From Citrobacter telavivensis (GTDB lineage: Bacteria; Pseudomonadota; Gammaproteobacteria; Enterobacterales; Enterobacteriaceae): a DNA stretch of 64,000 nt. The stretch is taken from NCBI GenBank assembly GCA_009363175.1, contig CP045205.1:2356001-2420000 (forward strand), in the 5' to 3' direction. The notes beneath the pieces are model-generated. The model made no database searches. It worked only from the letters and a program-made list of their open reading frames with translations, and had not been told where the DNA came from. This document shows, in pieces, positions 17,740 through 26,379 of this stretch (the stretch's first letter is position 1; each line of letters opens with the position of its first letter). The position numbers and the translations under genes are program-made.

Positions 17740-18750
17740 ATGAGTGCGTTAAATAAGAAAAGTTTTCTTACTTATCTGAAAGAGGGCGGTATTTACGTCG
17801 TTCTTTTAGTCTTGCTGGCCATTATTATTTTCCAGGATCCCACGTTCTTAAGTCTGCTTAACTTAAGTAATATTCTGACCCAGTCTTCCGTGCGTATTAT
17901 TATTGCGCTGGGGGTTGCGGGTCTGATTGTCACCCAGGGGACAGACCTGTCCGCAGGTCGTCAGGTTGGGCTGGCGGCGGTGGTGGCGGCAACGCTGCTG
18001 CAGTCAATGGATAACGTCAATAAAGTGTTCCCGGAAATGGCAACCATGCCGATTGCGCTGGTTATCCTGATTGTCTGCGTTATTGGCGCGATCATCGGTC
18101 TGGTGAACGGAATTATCATCGCTTATCTGAACGTGACGCCGTTTATTACCACGCTCGGCACGATGATTATCGTCTACGGGATTAACTCCCTGTATTACGA
18201 CTTCGTGGGGGCCTCACCGATTTCGGGCTTTGATAGCGGCTTCTCGACCTTTGCGCAGGGCTTTATCGCACTGGGTAGCTTCCGGCTTTCGTATATCACG
18301 TTCTATGCGCTGATCGCCGTCGCATTTGTCTGGGTACTGTGGAATAAAACCCGCTTTGGTAAAAACATTTTCGCCATCGGCGGTAACCCGGAAGCGGCGA
18401 AAGTGTCGGGTGTGAACGTGGCGCTGAACCTGCTGATGATCTATGCGCTGTCCGGTGTGTTCTATGCCTTCGGCGGCCTGCTGGAAGCGGGGCGTATCGG
18501 TTCGGCGACCAACAACCTGGGCTTCATGTACGAACTGGATGCGATCGCGGCCTGCGTGGTCGGCGGCGTGTCGTTTAGCGGCGGGGTGGGTACCGTGTTC
18601 GGTGTGGTGACCGGTGTGATTATCTTTACCGTCATTAACTACGGCCTGACCTACATCGGCGTTAACCCGTACTGGCAGTACATCATCAAGGGCGGCATTA
18701 TCATCTTCGCGGTTGCGCTGGATTCACTGAAATACGCGCGTAAGAAGTAA
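17740..18750 (+). CDS. mglC: Galactose/methyl-galactoside ABC permease
   Basis: The 336-aa inner-membrane protein has eight to ten hydrophobic segments and the RbsC-type motifs IVTQGTDLSAGRQVGLA and NPEAAKVSGVNV. It forms the homodimeric channel of the MglBAC importer. It starts 15 bases after mglA behind GGGGCTCCTC and ends the operon just before a hairpin terminator. In E. coli preA/preT follow here on the opposite strand; in this window they are missing and yeiS comes directly. Confidence 0.97.
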   Translation: MSALNKKSFLTYLKEGGIYVVLLVLLAIIIFQDPTFLSLLNLSNILTQSSVRIIIALGVAGLIVTQGTDLSAGRQVGLAAVVAATLLQSMDNVNKVFPEMATMPIALVILIVCVIGAIIGLVNGIIIAYLNVTPFITTLGTMIIVYGINSLYYDFVGASPISGFDSGFSTFAQGFIALGSFRLSYITFYALIAVAFVWVLWNKTRFGKNIFAIGGNPEAAKVSGVNVALNLLMIYALSGVFYAFGGLLEAGRIGSATNNLGFMYELDAIAACVVGGVSFSGGVGTVFGVVTGVIIFTVINYGLTYIGVNPYWQYIIKGGIIIFAVALDSLKYARKK

Positions 18751-18768
18751 CCCTTCCATGCAGAATCA

Positions 18769-18803
18769 AACCGGTGCAGACGAGCTTTGCGCCGGTTTTT
18801 TAT
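18769..18803. terminator. Terminator after mglBAC
   Basis: ACCGGTGCA and TGCGCCGGT pair (one G-U wobble) around a short loop, followed by T6 on the plus strand. The U tract runs into the last codon of the convergent yeiS. Because AA precedes the stem, it is mainly directed at mglC transcripts. Confidence 0.85.
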
Positions 18804-19039
18804 TTGATAAAAACCAGCCAGATACCCACAAGCAGCGCGCCAACCGAAAGGCCAAAGTAGACGCCAATATAGCTCCAGTAAGCGGCAGGTTCTGCGGAAC
18901 GCTGAATTAGGCGCGGTGTCTGCGAGCCCTTGACCGTTTTCTCGACGACGCCGGAGCGTAACCCTTTAATTCCTTCCCGCAGGGTCCAGGCGACAATCAT
19001 CAGCACGCCAATCACGATAAAAAGCGTTTTATCTTCCAT
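18800..19039 (-). CDS. yeiS: Small inner-membrane protein YeiS (DUF2542)
   Basis: A 79-aa protein with two hydrophobic segments, one at the N terminus (LFIVIGVLMIVAWTL) and one near the C terminus (YIGVYFGLSVGALLVGIWLVF), joined by a basic loop. It matches E. coli YeiS by length and by position next to sanA; sanA stops 2 bases before its start, so the two are co-transcribed. The function is unknown. Confidence 0.85.
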   Translation of the reverse strand: MEDKTLFIVIGVLMIVAWTLREGIKGLRSGVVEKTVKGSQTPRLIQRSAEPAAYWSYIGVYFGLSVGALLVGIWLVFIK

Positions 19040-19041
19040 GT

Positions 19042-19761
19042 CTATTTTCCTTGTTTCTTTTGCAGTTCAAGCAATTGCTCTGGCGTCACGGCCGGATACC
19101 CCTGGGCATCGTCAGGAACCTGATGCAGGGTGGGGATCGGCACTAACGGGCCGAGGAACCGGGGTTCACGTTTAAACAGATACAGATCGGCAAGCGCCCC
19201 AAAGCGTGCGCCAAACTCGCGAACCCGAACCGTCAGCATATCTTTTGGTGAAGGTACGGCGTAGCACTGCGCCTGTATGCCCATATGCAGGGCGATAAAC
19301 AGCGCGCGCTCGCAGTGGAAGCGCTGGGTAATGATGATGAAGTCATTGGTGTCGAAGACTTTACGGGTGCGAACAATCGAATCGAGCGTGCGAAATCCGG
19401 CGTAATCTAACACGATATCGGTAGGATCGACGCCAGCGGCAATCAGGTCTTTGCGCATGGTCATCGGTTCGTTGTAGCTTTGCAGCGAGTTGTCACCGCT
19501 AAGCAGCAGGTAGTTAACTTTGCCGCTGTTGTAGGCGTTGAGCGCGCCCTGAATACGATAGCGGTAATACTGGTTAATAACCCCGGTACGATAATATTTT
19601 GCCGTACCAAGTACCACGCCGACCTGGCGGTAGGGAAGGTCCTGAAGCTCATCGTAAATATAGGGGGCGGTTTTCCAGCTCATCCAGCGGTCAAGGCCCA
19701 GCACGACCAACAGCAGCAAGCCGATCAGGACCAACAGGCTGTAGAGTACGCGCTTTAGCAT
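19042..19761 (-). CDS. sanA: SanA/DUF218 envelope barrier protein
   Basis: The ATG at 19761 gives 239 aa beginning MLKRVLYSLLVLIGLLLLVVLGLDRW, a single N-terminal membrane anchor followed by a periplasmic DUF218 domain; the frame upstream to 19824 adds no recognised sequence. Motifs GVVLGTAKYY, LLSGDN and RTLDSIVRTRKVF are typical. SanA is linked in E. coli and Salmonella to vancomycin exclusion and envelope permeability. It forms an operon with yeiS. Confidence 0.93.
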   Translation of the reverse strand: MLKRVLYSLLVLIGLLLLVVLGLDRWMSWKTAPYIYDELQDLPYRQVGVVLGTAKYYRTGVINQYYRYRIQGALNAYNSGKVNYLLLSGDNSLQSYNEPMTMRKDLIAAGVDPTDIVLDYAGFRTLDSIVRTRKVFDTNDFIIITQRFHCERALFIALHMGIQAQCYAVPSPKDMLTVRVREFGARFGALADLYLFKREPRFLGPLVPIPTLHQVPDDAQGYPAVTPEQLLELQKKQGK

Positions 19762-19889
19762 GAAGAAAACTCTGTCACTGGATGAAATTTCAATCAGGCT
19801 ACTGTACCCGCTGTCGAAGCGCAAGAAACAGTAGTCTGATTGGGGGGATTTTCAGCAATACGCAGTCATGCCGAATAAAACCAGTGCAG

Positions 19890-19954
19890 GCCTGATAAGC
19901 GTAGCGCTATCAGGCGATTAGGCCGGATGGCGGTGAAAGCACCTTTTCCGGCCC
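19890..19954. repeat. REP/BIME-type element between sanA and cdd
   Basis: GCCTGATAAGCG-TAG-CGCTATCAGGC forms an imperfect hairpin at 19890-19914. It is followed by GGCCGGATGGCGGTG and then TTTTCCGGCC, the usual pair of REP half-elements in opposite orientation. It lies in the 215-base gap between two minus-strand genes, cdd and sanA, downstream of cdd. Confidence 0.75.
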
Positions 19955-19976
19955 AGGGGCTGAGGCCATCGGGCAA

Positions 19977-20861
19977 TTAACCCAGTAGCACGCGATCGAT
20001 GTGATGGCATCCCAGCGCTTTCAGCGTAGCGGCGGTGGCATCCCACTGGATCAGCGGCGCGTCGGCTTTTTCCGCCAGAACCGCACGTTGAATATCGGCA
20101 TAACCGTAGCCGTTCAGATTCAGCAGAATCAGCGCCCCCTGCAACGGTGGCAGCGTCGGGTTAAACGCGGCATTCTCTCCATAGCTTCCGCTAAAGATGC
20201 GTCCGTCTTTGCACTCCAGCGCCACACCGCTCGGTGACTGGCTGTACGGCATATGACTGTGGCTGGCGGCGGCAATGGCCGCTTGCGTCAGTGCATCGCC
20301 CTGAGGGGCAAAACCGTGATCCTGTTCGTCCATCAGCAGCGTCTTGATGTCGAGATCTTTGGGCCCAAACGCGTCTGGCAAATAGTCGCGCAACGTATGC
20401 GGTTCGCGACCGGGCAGATGAATGCGCAGATCCAGTCCGCTGTTCAACTCGTTCATAAACTGACGGCAGTGGCCACACGGAGTGTAGTTAACGGTGATCG
20501 CCGCGAGGCCTTTCTCGCCGCGCAGCCAGGCGTGGCTGATGGCGCTTTGTTCAGCATGAACCGTTTGCTGCATGGTCGCGCCGAGGAATTCCATGTTGGC
20601 GCCGAAGTACCATGTTCCGCTCACGCCGCGTGCAATCGCGCCGACGTTGAAGTTCGACAACGGCGTACAGGCGCAGGCCGCCGCCAGCGGCAGCAGCGCG
20701 AATGCCAGCGCGTCTTCGTCCAGTCCCGTTGCGCTTTTAAGCATTGAAACCTGCTCAGCCGTCAGCGAAGCGGGGAAATGCGTATCCGCCAGGATGGGTG
20801 CCAGCGCTGATTGCAGATTGTCTGCAAGTTGGCTAAAGGCAGTGTGAAAACGTGGGTGCAT
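19977..20861 (-). CDS. cdd: Cytidine deaminase
   Basis: The 294-aa length is that of the dimeric E. coli-type enzyme with a catalytic N-terminal domain and a degenerate C-terminal copy. It deaminates cytidine and deoxycytidine to uridine and deoxyuridine in pyrimidine salvage. The zinc motif is visible as TVHAEQSAISHAW (His and catalytic Glu) and TPCGHCRQFMNEL (two Cys). A CRP-like site lies about 60 bases upstream. It is monocistronic here, with REP sequence downstream. Confidence 0.97.
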   Translation of the reverse strand: MHPRFHTAFSQLADNLQSALAPILADTHFPASLTAEQVSMLKSATGLDEDALAFALLPLAAACACTPLSNFNVGAIARGVSGTWYFGANMEFLGATMQQTVHAEQSAISHAWLRGEKGLAAITVNYTPCGHCRQFMNELNSGLDLRIHLPGREPHTLRDYLPDAFGPKDLDIKTLLMDEQDHGFAPQGDALTQAAIAAASHSHMPYSQSPSGVALECKDGRIFSGSYGENAAFNPTLPPLQGALILLNLNGYGYADIQRAVLAEKADAPLIQWDATAATLKALGCHHIDRVLLG

Positions 20862-20920
20862 GACGTTGCCTCATAACAATGTATTGGGATCGTAGTGTAC
20901 GGGCCTGTTACGGCTATATG

Positions 20921-20936
20921 TGTGATCTAAATCTCA
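20921..20936 (-). promoter_or_regulatory. Probable CRP site upstream of cdd
   Basis: TGTGATCTAAATCTCA fits TGTGA-N6-TCACA with one mismatch in the right half, and lies 60-75 bases before the cdd start in the 129-base yohK-cdd gap. cdd is activated by CRP and repressed by CytR in E. coli; no CytR operator was identified with confidence. Confidence 0.6.
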
Positions 20937-20990
20937 TTGTGTATGCAACTTATGAAACTTAAATTAAAAATGCGCGACGTATCGCAAATT

Positions 20991-21686
20991 TTAGCCCACA
21001 ACCGCGAGAATAATCGGAAACAGGAATGGGGCGATCAGTGAGGTAATAATCCCGCAAATCACCAGCGCCAGCGAACTGAATGCGCCTTCCTGATAATCCA
21101 GCTCCGCGCAGCGGGCGGTGCCGAGGGCGTGAGACGCAGTGCCCATCGCCAGTCCACGCGCGGCTTTGGTTTTAATGCGCATGGCGTTTAACAGCGTATG
21201 ACCAAAGACGGCGCCGAGAATACCGACGAAAATCACGCACACCGCACTGACCGCCGGGATGCCGCCGATGCTGCCGCCGACGGCCATCGCAATCGGCGTG
21301 GTGACGGATTTCGGTAAGACAGAGGCGGCGATTTCAGGCGTTGCGCCCATCAGCAGCGCCACCGAGGTACCGGTCACCATGGCCACAATACTGCCGACAA
21401 AGCAGATAGTAATAATCGACTTCCAGCGGGCACGGATCTGATGCAGTTGTTCGTACAGTGGGTAGGCCAGCGCCACCACCGCCGGTTGCAGCAGATCGTT
21501 TAATACCTCGCTACCTTTAAAATAGCTGTCGTAGGAAATACCGGTCAGCAGGAGGAACGGGATAATCACCACCATTGCCACCAGCAGCGGATTCAGTAAA
21601 GGAAATTTGAAACGTGCAGCCAGTTTGCGCGCGCCGAAAAAAACCGCCAGCGTCAGCGGTAAAGACCACCAGATTGACGATATCAT
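20991..21686 (-). CDS. yohK: LrgB-type inner-membrane protein YohK
   Basis: A 231-aa hydrophobic protein with the LrgB signatures LLQPAVVALAYPLYEQ, SVTTPIAMAVGGSIGGIPAVSAV and GTASHALGTARCAEL. LrgB/CidB proteins work with a holin-like LrgA partner and are implicated in export or control of murein hydrolases or small metabolites; the exact role of YohK is not settled. Its ATG overlaps the yohJ stop in an ATGA, indicating translational coupling in a yohJK operon. Confidence 0.93.
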   Translation of the reverse strand: MISSIWWSLPLTLAVFFGARKLAARFKFPLLNPLLVAMVVIIPFLLLTGISYDSYFKGSEVLNDLLQPAVVALAYPLYEQLHQIRARWKSIITICFVGSIVAMVTGTSVALLMGATPEIAASVLPKSVTTPIAMAVGGSIGGIPAVSAVCVIFVGILGAVFGHTLLNAMRIKTKAARGLAMGTASHALGTARCAELDYQEGAFSSLALVICGIITSLIAPFLFPIILAVVG

Positions 21687-22081
21687 TCTTTAGACCCTTT
21701 CTGACCAACCACTTTGCGTTCACCGTGGACCAGGTGCGAACTCCAGCTCACCACCAGAAAAACCACCAGCGTACTGATTGCGCACGACACCACCACCGGA
21801 CCAAACTGCGCGCGCAGCAGATCGAAGTACTGCATTACGCCGACGCCAATCGGCACAAACAGCAGCGCCATATAGCGAATCAACACATAGCAGCCGGGGT
21901 TGACCCATTTCGCCGGAATGATTTGCAACGCCAGCAGCACAAACAGGATCAGCATCCCGATGATGCTGCCTGAAATGGCGACGGGCAGCAGGGACGCAAT
22001 AAAAATGCCTGCATACAGACAGGCATATATCAGCACGAAAGCGCGTAAGTATTGCCAGATGATATTCAGTGTCTTGCTCAT
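21683..22081 (-). CDS. yohJ: LrgA/holin-like inner-membrane protein YohJ
   Basis: Starting at the ATG at 22081 gives 132 aa (MSKTLNIIWQYLRAF), the E. coli length; the frame reaches 22117 but the extra 12 residues are not family-like. Four hydrophobic segments and the motif SIIGMLILFVLLALQIIPAKWVNPG identify the LrgA/CidA (UPF0299) family, small holin-like proteins. It is the first gene of yohJK and overlaps yohK by 4 bases. Confidence 0.92.
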   Translation of the reverse strand: MSKTLNIIWQYLRAFVLIYACLYAGIFIASLLPVAISGSIIGMLILFVLLALQIIPAKWVNPGCYVLIRYMALLFVPIGVGVMQYFDLLRAQFGPVVVSCAISTLVVFLVVSWSSHLVHGERKVVGQKGSKE

Positions 22082-22212
22082 GTTGTAATTCCTTGAAGCG
22101 ACGGATTCATCATACAATTAAACTTTAAAACGTGCTATCGATCACATCATGAATTCTTAGCATACTGAAGATAGACAGCGGGAACATTGGGCAATGTCCC
22201 CAATACGTGACG

Positions 22213-23121
22213 CTAAACTTGTGCCAGCAGTTGTAAGAAACGACTCAGCGCGCTGGACGGCGTCTCATTATTGCGCCAGAACACACCCACGCTGCCCTTT
22301 TGTTCAATTTTCGGCAGGTTCAGGATCACCAGTTGCCCCTGACTGGCATAGCGTTGCGCCAGCCGTAAAGAAAGGATAGAGATCATATCGCTGCTTTGCA
22401 GCAGGTTGGTACTGACGTTCATTGATGCCGATTCGATGGTGTTTTCCGGCAGCATCACCCCGTTATCGACCAGCGCGTTATCAATACTCAGGCGGATGGG
22501 CGTTCCCGTCGGCCAGACAATCCAGCGCCAGTGCGCGAGATCGGCCCAGCTCAAGGTATCAAACTTCGCCAGAGGATGGTGGGGACGAGCGACAAAGCAG
22601 ACTGGTTCGGTATACAGCACCTGATAATTGAGCGGAAGTTGCAGCGCTCGCCCACCGACGCGACCCACTACCACATCCACGGAACCGGCAAGCAGGTCGT
22701 GCAGCAGCGGCGTCATGACCTTTTCTTCAATGTTAAGATGCAGCGTCGGCATCTCAACGAGCAGATTGAGGATCGCCTGCGACACACAGTCGGTCGCCAC
22801 CGGCGAGCAGCCAATCTTCAGGCTCCCTACCAGCCCGCCTTCTTTAAAGCGTGCCATTTCATACTGTGAACGTTCCATGTCATTGATTAAACGCTGGGCG
22901 TGTTGCAGCAGCAACTTGCCGCCTTCCGAGGGGCGCAGACCTTTACTGTGACGTTCAAAGAGCGTGATCCCCATCTCATCTTCGAGCTGTGACAGCCATT
23001 TCGACAGCGCGGGCTGGGTGATATTCATCATCCGCGCGACGTGCGTGAGATTCCCTTGTTCGCCCAGCGCCACCAGCATTTGCAGATGGTGCAGCTTCAG
23101 TTTTTGCGCCCAGTTTGCCAT
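22213..23121 (-). CDS. mhbR: LysR-type regulator of 3-hydroxybenzoate/gentisate catabolism
   Basis: The ATG at 23121 gives 302 aa starting MANWAQKLKLHHLQMLVALGEQGNLTHVARMMNITQPALSKWL, the LTTR winged HTH; the longer frame to 23256 would run into mhbT and is rejected. The effector domain (from about residue 95) follows, with IGCSPVATDCVSQAIL. It is divergent from the five-gene mhb catabolic operon with a 126-base gap, exactly as mhbR in Klebsiella, where MhbR activates the operon with pathway inducer. The inducer is inferred, not visible. Confidence 0.85.
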   Translation of the reverse strand: MANWAQKLKLHHLQMLVALGEQGNLTHVARMMNITQPALSKWLSQLEDEMGITLFERHSKGLRPSEGGKLLLQHAQRLINDMERSQYEMARFKEGGLVGSLKIGCSPVATDCVSQAILNLLVEMPTLHLNIEEKVMTPLLHDLLAGSVDVVVGRVGGRALQLPLNYQVLYTEPVCFVARPHHPLAKFDTLSWADLAHWRWIVWPTGTPIRLSIDNALVDNGVMLPENTIESASMNVSTNLLQSSDMISILSLRLAQRYASQGQLVILNLPKIEQKGSVGVFWRNNETPSSALSRFLQLLAQV

Positions 23122-23247
23122 CAGCGATAACCTCCAGGTTATGTCTCTGCATGAAATGCCATTGTACATTTTATCGCCCAGTCTACAAACTCGTAACATA
23201 CCAAAAACAAAACAACATCTGTCCCTACCTGCACCGAGGCATTCACT
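23122..23247. promoter_or_regulatory. Divergent mhbR/mhbT promoter region
   Basis: The 126-base gap between the two starts must hold both promoters and the LysR binding site. AT-rich sequence with TTGTACATTTTATC and AACAAAACAACA is present, but no single T-N11-A operator could be chosen with confidence. A Shine-Dalgarno-like GAGG lies 10 bases before mhbT. Confidence 0.5.
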
Positions 23248-24606
23248 ATGACTCAACGACGTGAACTACAAGCTCTGATCGATGCTGCTCCTGTCAGCAA
23301 GACACAGTGGCGGGTGATCATCTGCTGCTTTCTGGTGGTCATGCTTGATGGTTTTGATACTGCGGCCATTGGCTTTATCGCACCCGATATTCGTACCCAC
23401 TGGCAGTTAACTGCCGGAGACCTGGCCCCGCTGTTTGGCGCGGGTCTGTTAGGACTTACCGCTGGCGCCTTACTTTGCGGACCGCTGTCCGACCGTTTCG
23501 GTCGCAAACGGGTGATTGAGCTCTGCGTGGCGCTGTTTGGCGCGCTGAGCCTGATTTCCGCCTTTTCGCCAGATCTGCAAACGCTGGTCATCCTGCGCTT
23601 TCTGACCGGTCTGGGCCTGGGCGGCGCCATGCCAAACACCATCACAATGACCTCTGAATACCTGCCTGCCCGTCGCCGTGGTGCGCTGGTTACCCTGATG
23701 TTCTGCGGCTTTACGCTCGGTTCCGCAATGGGCGGGATTGTCAGCGCGCAACTGGTGCCGGCCATCGGTTGGCACGGAATTCTGGTACTCGGTGGCGTGT
23801 TACCGCTGATGCTGTTCTTCGTACTGCTCGCGGTCCTGCCGGAATCTCCGCGTTGGCAGGTACGCCGTCAGCTACCGCAGGCAACCATCGCCAGAACGGT
23901 CAGCGCGATCACCGGCGAACGTTACGACAATACGCAGTTTTACCTCCAGGAGGCTGCGGCGATTGCCAAAGGCAGCATTCGCCAGCTGTTTGTTGGCCGT
24001 CAGTTGCCCATTACCCTGATGTTATGGGTGGTGTTCTTCATGAGTCTGTTAATCATCTATCTGCTGTCGAGCTGGATGCCAACGCTGTTAAACCATCGAG
24101 GGATTGACCTGCAACAGGCTTCCTGGGTGACGGCGGCGTTTCAGGTTGGCGGTACGCTCGGCGCGCTGGCCCTGGGCGTGCTGATGGATAAACACAATCC
24201 GTTCCGGGTGCTGGCCGTGAGTTACGCGCTGGGGGCGGCATGCATCGTCATGATTGGTCTGAGCGAAAACGGTTTATGGCTGATGGCGCTGGCGATCTTC
24301 GGTACCGGGGTGGGTATCAGCGGATCGCAGGTGGGCCTCAACGCCCTAACCGCCACGCTCTATCCCACACAGAGTCGGGCGACGGGCGTGAGCTGGTCCA
24401 ACGCGGTGGGGCGCTGCGGCGCGATTGTCGGGTCGCTTTCCGGTGGCGTGATGATGGCGATGAATTTCTCTTTCGATACTTTGTTTTTCATTATCGCTGT
24501 TCCAGCGGTCATCAGCGCGGTGATGTTAGCCGTACTGACAGTCGTCGTCCGCCAGTCAGCCTCTGTCCCGGATAGCTTGCCGCACGCAAGCGTCGTGAAC
24601 GAATAA
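23248..24606 (+). CDS. mhbT: 3-Hydroxybenzoate/gentisate MFS transporter (AAHS family)
   Basis: A 452-aa protein with 12 membrane segments. The aromatic acid:proton symporter motifs are visible: DGFDTAAIGFIAPDI in helix 1, GPLSDRFGRKRVIE between helices 2 and 3, and the LPESPRW motif after helix 6. It should bring 3-hydroxybenzoate (or gentisate) into the cell. It is the first gene of mhbTDHIM, with mhbD 11 bases downstream. The name follows the Klebsiella operon of identical order; substrate preference is inferred. Confidence 0.87.
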   Translation: MTQRRELQALIDAAPVSKTQWRVIICCFLVVMLDGFDTAAIGFIAPDIRTHWQLTAGDLAPLFGAGLLGLTAGALLCGPLSDRFGRKRVIELCVALFGALSLISAFSPDLQTLVILRFLTGLGLGGAMPNTITMTSEYLPARRRGALVTLMFCGFTLGSAMGGIVSAQLVPAIGWHGILVLGGVLPLMLFFVLLAVLPESPRWQVRRQLPQATIARTVSAITGERYDNTQFYLQEAAAIAKGSIRQLFVGRQLPITLMLWVVFFMSLLIIYLLSSWMPTLLNHRGIDLQQASWVTAAFQVGGTLGALALGVLMDKHNPFRVLAVSYALGAACIVMIGLSENGLWLMALAIFGTGVGISGSQVGLNALTATLYPTQSRATGVSWSNAVGRCGAIVGSLSGGVMMAMNFSFDTLFFIIAVPAVISAVMLAVLTVVVRQSASVPDSLPHASVVNE

Positions 24607-24617
24607 GGAGAATCCCT

Positions 24618-25655
24618 ATGTCAGAACAAAATCAGGATGTTAAAAACAGCCGTCAGCAGTTTTATCAGCATATTTCGGGGCAGAACCTGACCCCGCTGTG
24701 GGAATCACTGCATCATCTGGTTCCGCAAACGCCGAATCCAACCTGTGCGCCAGCATACTGGAACTACCAGGAGATTCGCCCGCTGCTGCTGGAAAGCGGC
24801 AACCTGATTGGCGCGAAAGAGGCGATTCGTCGCGTGCTGGTACTGGAAAACCCGATGTTACGCGGGCAGTCCTCCATCACGTCAACGCTCTACGCGGGGT
24901 TGCAGTTGATCATGCCGGGTGAAGTTGCACCCAGCCATCGTCATAACCAGTCGGCGTTACGCTTTATTGTCGAAGGGAAAGGCGCGTTCACTGCCGTGGA
25001 CGGCGAGCGCACCCAGATGCACACCGGCGACTTTATTCTGACCCCGCAGTGGCAATGGCACGATCACGGTAACCCTGGCGACGAACCGGTGGTCTGGCTG
25101 GACGGTCTGGATCTGCCGTTGGTCAACCTTTTGGGCTGTGGCTTTGCCGAAGATTACCCGGAAGATCAGCAGCCGGTCTCGCGCAAAGAGGGTGACTACC
25201 TGCCGCGCTATGCCGCCAACATGCTGCCGCTGCGCCATCAGAAAGGCAACTCATCGCCGATTTTCAACTACCGCTATGACCGCAGTCGCGACGCGCTGCA
25301 TGACCTGACGCGTCTGGGCGATGCCGACGAGTGGGATGGCTACAAGATGCGCTATGTCAACCCGGTAACCGGCGGCTACCCGATGCCATCGATGGGCACG
25401 TTCCTGCAACTGTTGCCAAAAGGCTTTACCTCGCGGGTGGCGCGTACCACTGACAGCACCATTTACCACGTCGTTGAAGGGGCGGGCGAGGTCACCGTCG
25501 GCAACGAGACCTTCCATTTTTCAGCCAAAGATATTTTTGTGGTTCCGACCTGGCACGGCGTGTCGTTCAAAACCACCGATGAGACCGTTTTATTCAGCTT
25601 TTCGGACAGACCGGTACAGGAAGCCCTCGGGCTGTTCCGCGAAGCCCGCTATTAA
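24618..25655 (+). CDS. mhbD: Gentisate 1,2-dioxygenase
   Basis: The 345-aa bicupin protein carries the iron-binding motif APSHRHNQSALRFIVEGKG in the first cupin, with Gln/His residues that coordinate Fe(II), and a second cupin around IYHVVEGAGEVTVGNETF. The enzyme opens the ring of gentisate with oxygen to give maleylpyruvate. It starts behind AAGGAGAA and is followed 14 bases later by the hydrolase. Size and motifs match the enterobacterial enzyme. Confidence 0.93.
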   Translation: MSEQNQDVKNSRQQFYQHISGQNLTPLWESLHHLVPQTPNPTCAPAYWNYQEIRPLLLESGNLIGAKEAIRRVLVLENPMLRGQSSITSTLYAGLQLIMPGEVAPSHRHNQSALRFIVEGKGAFTAVDGERTQMHTGDFILTPQWQWHDHGNPGDEPVVWLDGLDLPLVNLLGCGFAEDYPEDQQPVSRKEGDYLPRYAANMLPLRHQKGNSSPIFNYRYDRSRDALHDLTRLGDADEWDGYKMRYVNPVTGGYPMPSMGTFLQLLPKGFTSRVARTTDSTIYHVVEGAGEVTVGNETFHFSAKDIFVVPTWHGVSFKTTDETVLFSFSDRPVQEALGLFREARY

Positions 25656-25669
25656 TTTGGGAGAGAGCC

Positions 25670-26371
25670 ATGACTCAGTATGTATTTGCCCCACAGGCCC
25701 CCGTGACCGTACCGGTTGTCGGCAGCGATGCGCAGTTCCCCGTCCGTCGCGTGTACTGCGTGGGACGCAACTATGCCGCCCATGCCCGCGAAATGGGTTT
25801 CGACCCTGACCGTGAACCGCCGTTCTTCTTCTGTAAGCCTGCCGATGCGGTTGTGCCGGTTGCTGCAGGTGAAACGTTAGCGCTGCCGTATCCGGCGCAA
25901 ACGGACAACTATCACTATGAAATTGAGCTGGTGGTTGCCATCGGCAAAAAGGGCAGCGATATCCCGTTAGAAAAAGCCCATGAATATATCTGGGGGTATG
26001 CCACCGGGCTGGATATGACCCGTCGCGATCGCCAGATGGAGATGCGTCAGATGGGGCGTCCGTGGGAAATCGGCAAAGCGTTCGATCTCTCTGCGCCCAT
26101 CGCGCCGCTGCATAAAGTGGATGAGATTGCGGATATCACTTCCGCGCCCATCTGGTTGCAGGTGAACGGCGACGATCACCAGCGTAGCGACATTCGCCAT
26201 CTGATCTGGTCGGTGAATGAAACGATCAGCTATCTGTCCGGTTTCTTCGAATTGCAACCGGGCGACCTGATCTTCACCGGTACGCCAGAAGGCGTCGGCG
26301 CCGTGGTGAAAGGGGATGTGATCACCGGTGGCGTGGGCGGGTTGACGCCTGTCGCTGTGAAGATTGTCTGA
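25670..26371 (+). CDS. mhbH: Fumarylpyruvate hydrolase, FAH family
   Basis: The 233-aa protein is a short single-domain member of the fumarylacetoacetate hydrolase family. It carries YCVGRNYAAHAREMG, the metal-binding DNYHYEIELVVAIGK (acidic residues for Mg/Mn) and the C-terminal GDLIFTGTPEGVGAV. It should cleave fumarylpyruvate to fumarate and pyruvate, the last step of the pathway. It is preceded by GGGAGAG and lies 8 bases before mhbI. Confidence 0.92.
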   Translation: MTQYVFAPQAPVTVPVVGSDAQFPVRRVYCVGRNYAAHAREMGFDPDREPPFFFCKPADAVVPVAAGETLALPYPAQTDNYHYEIELVVAIGKKGSDIPLEKAHEYIWGYATGLDMTRRDRQMEMRQMGRPWEIGKAFDLSAPIAPLHKVDEIADITSAPIWLQVNGDDHQRSDIRHLIWSVNETISYLSGFFELQPGDLIFTGTPEGVGAVVKGDVITGGVGGLTPVAVKIV

Positions 26372-26379
26372 GGTGATGT

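Noticed and set aside
22213..23256. Longer start for the mhb regulator at 23256
   Set aside because: It would overlap the mhbT start and the divergent promoter region, and the added residues do not resemble LysR N termini. ATG 23121 is directly in front of the HTH.
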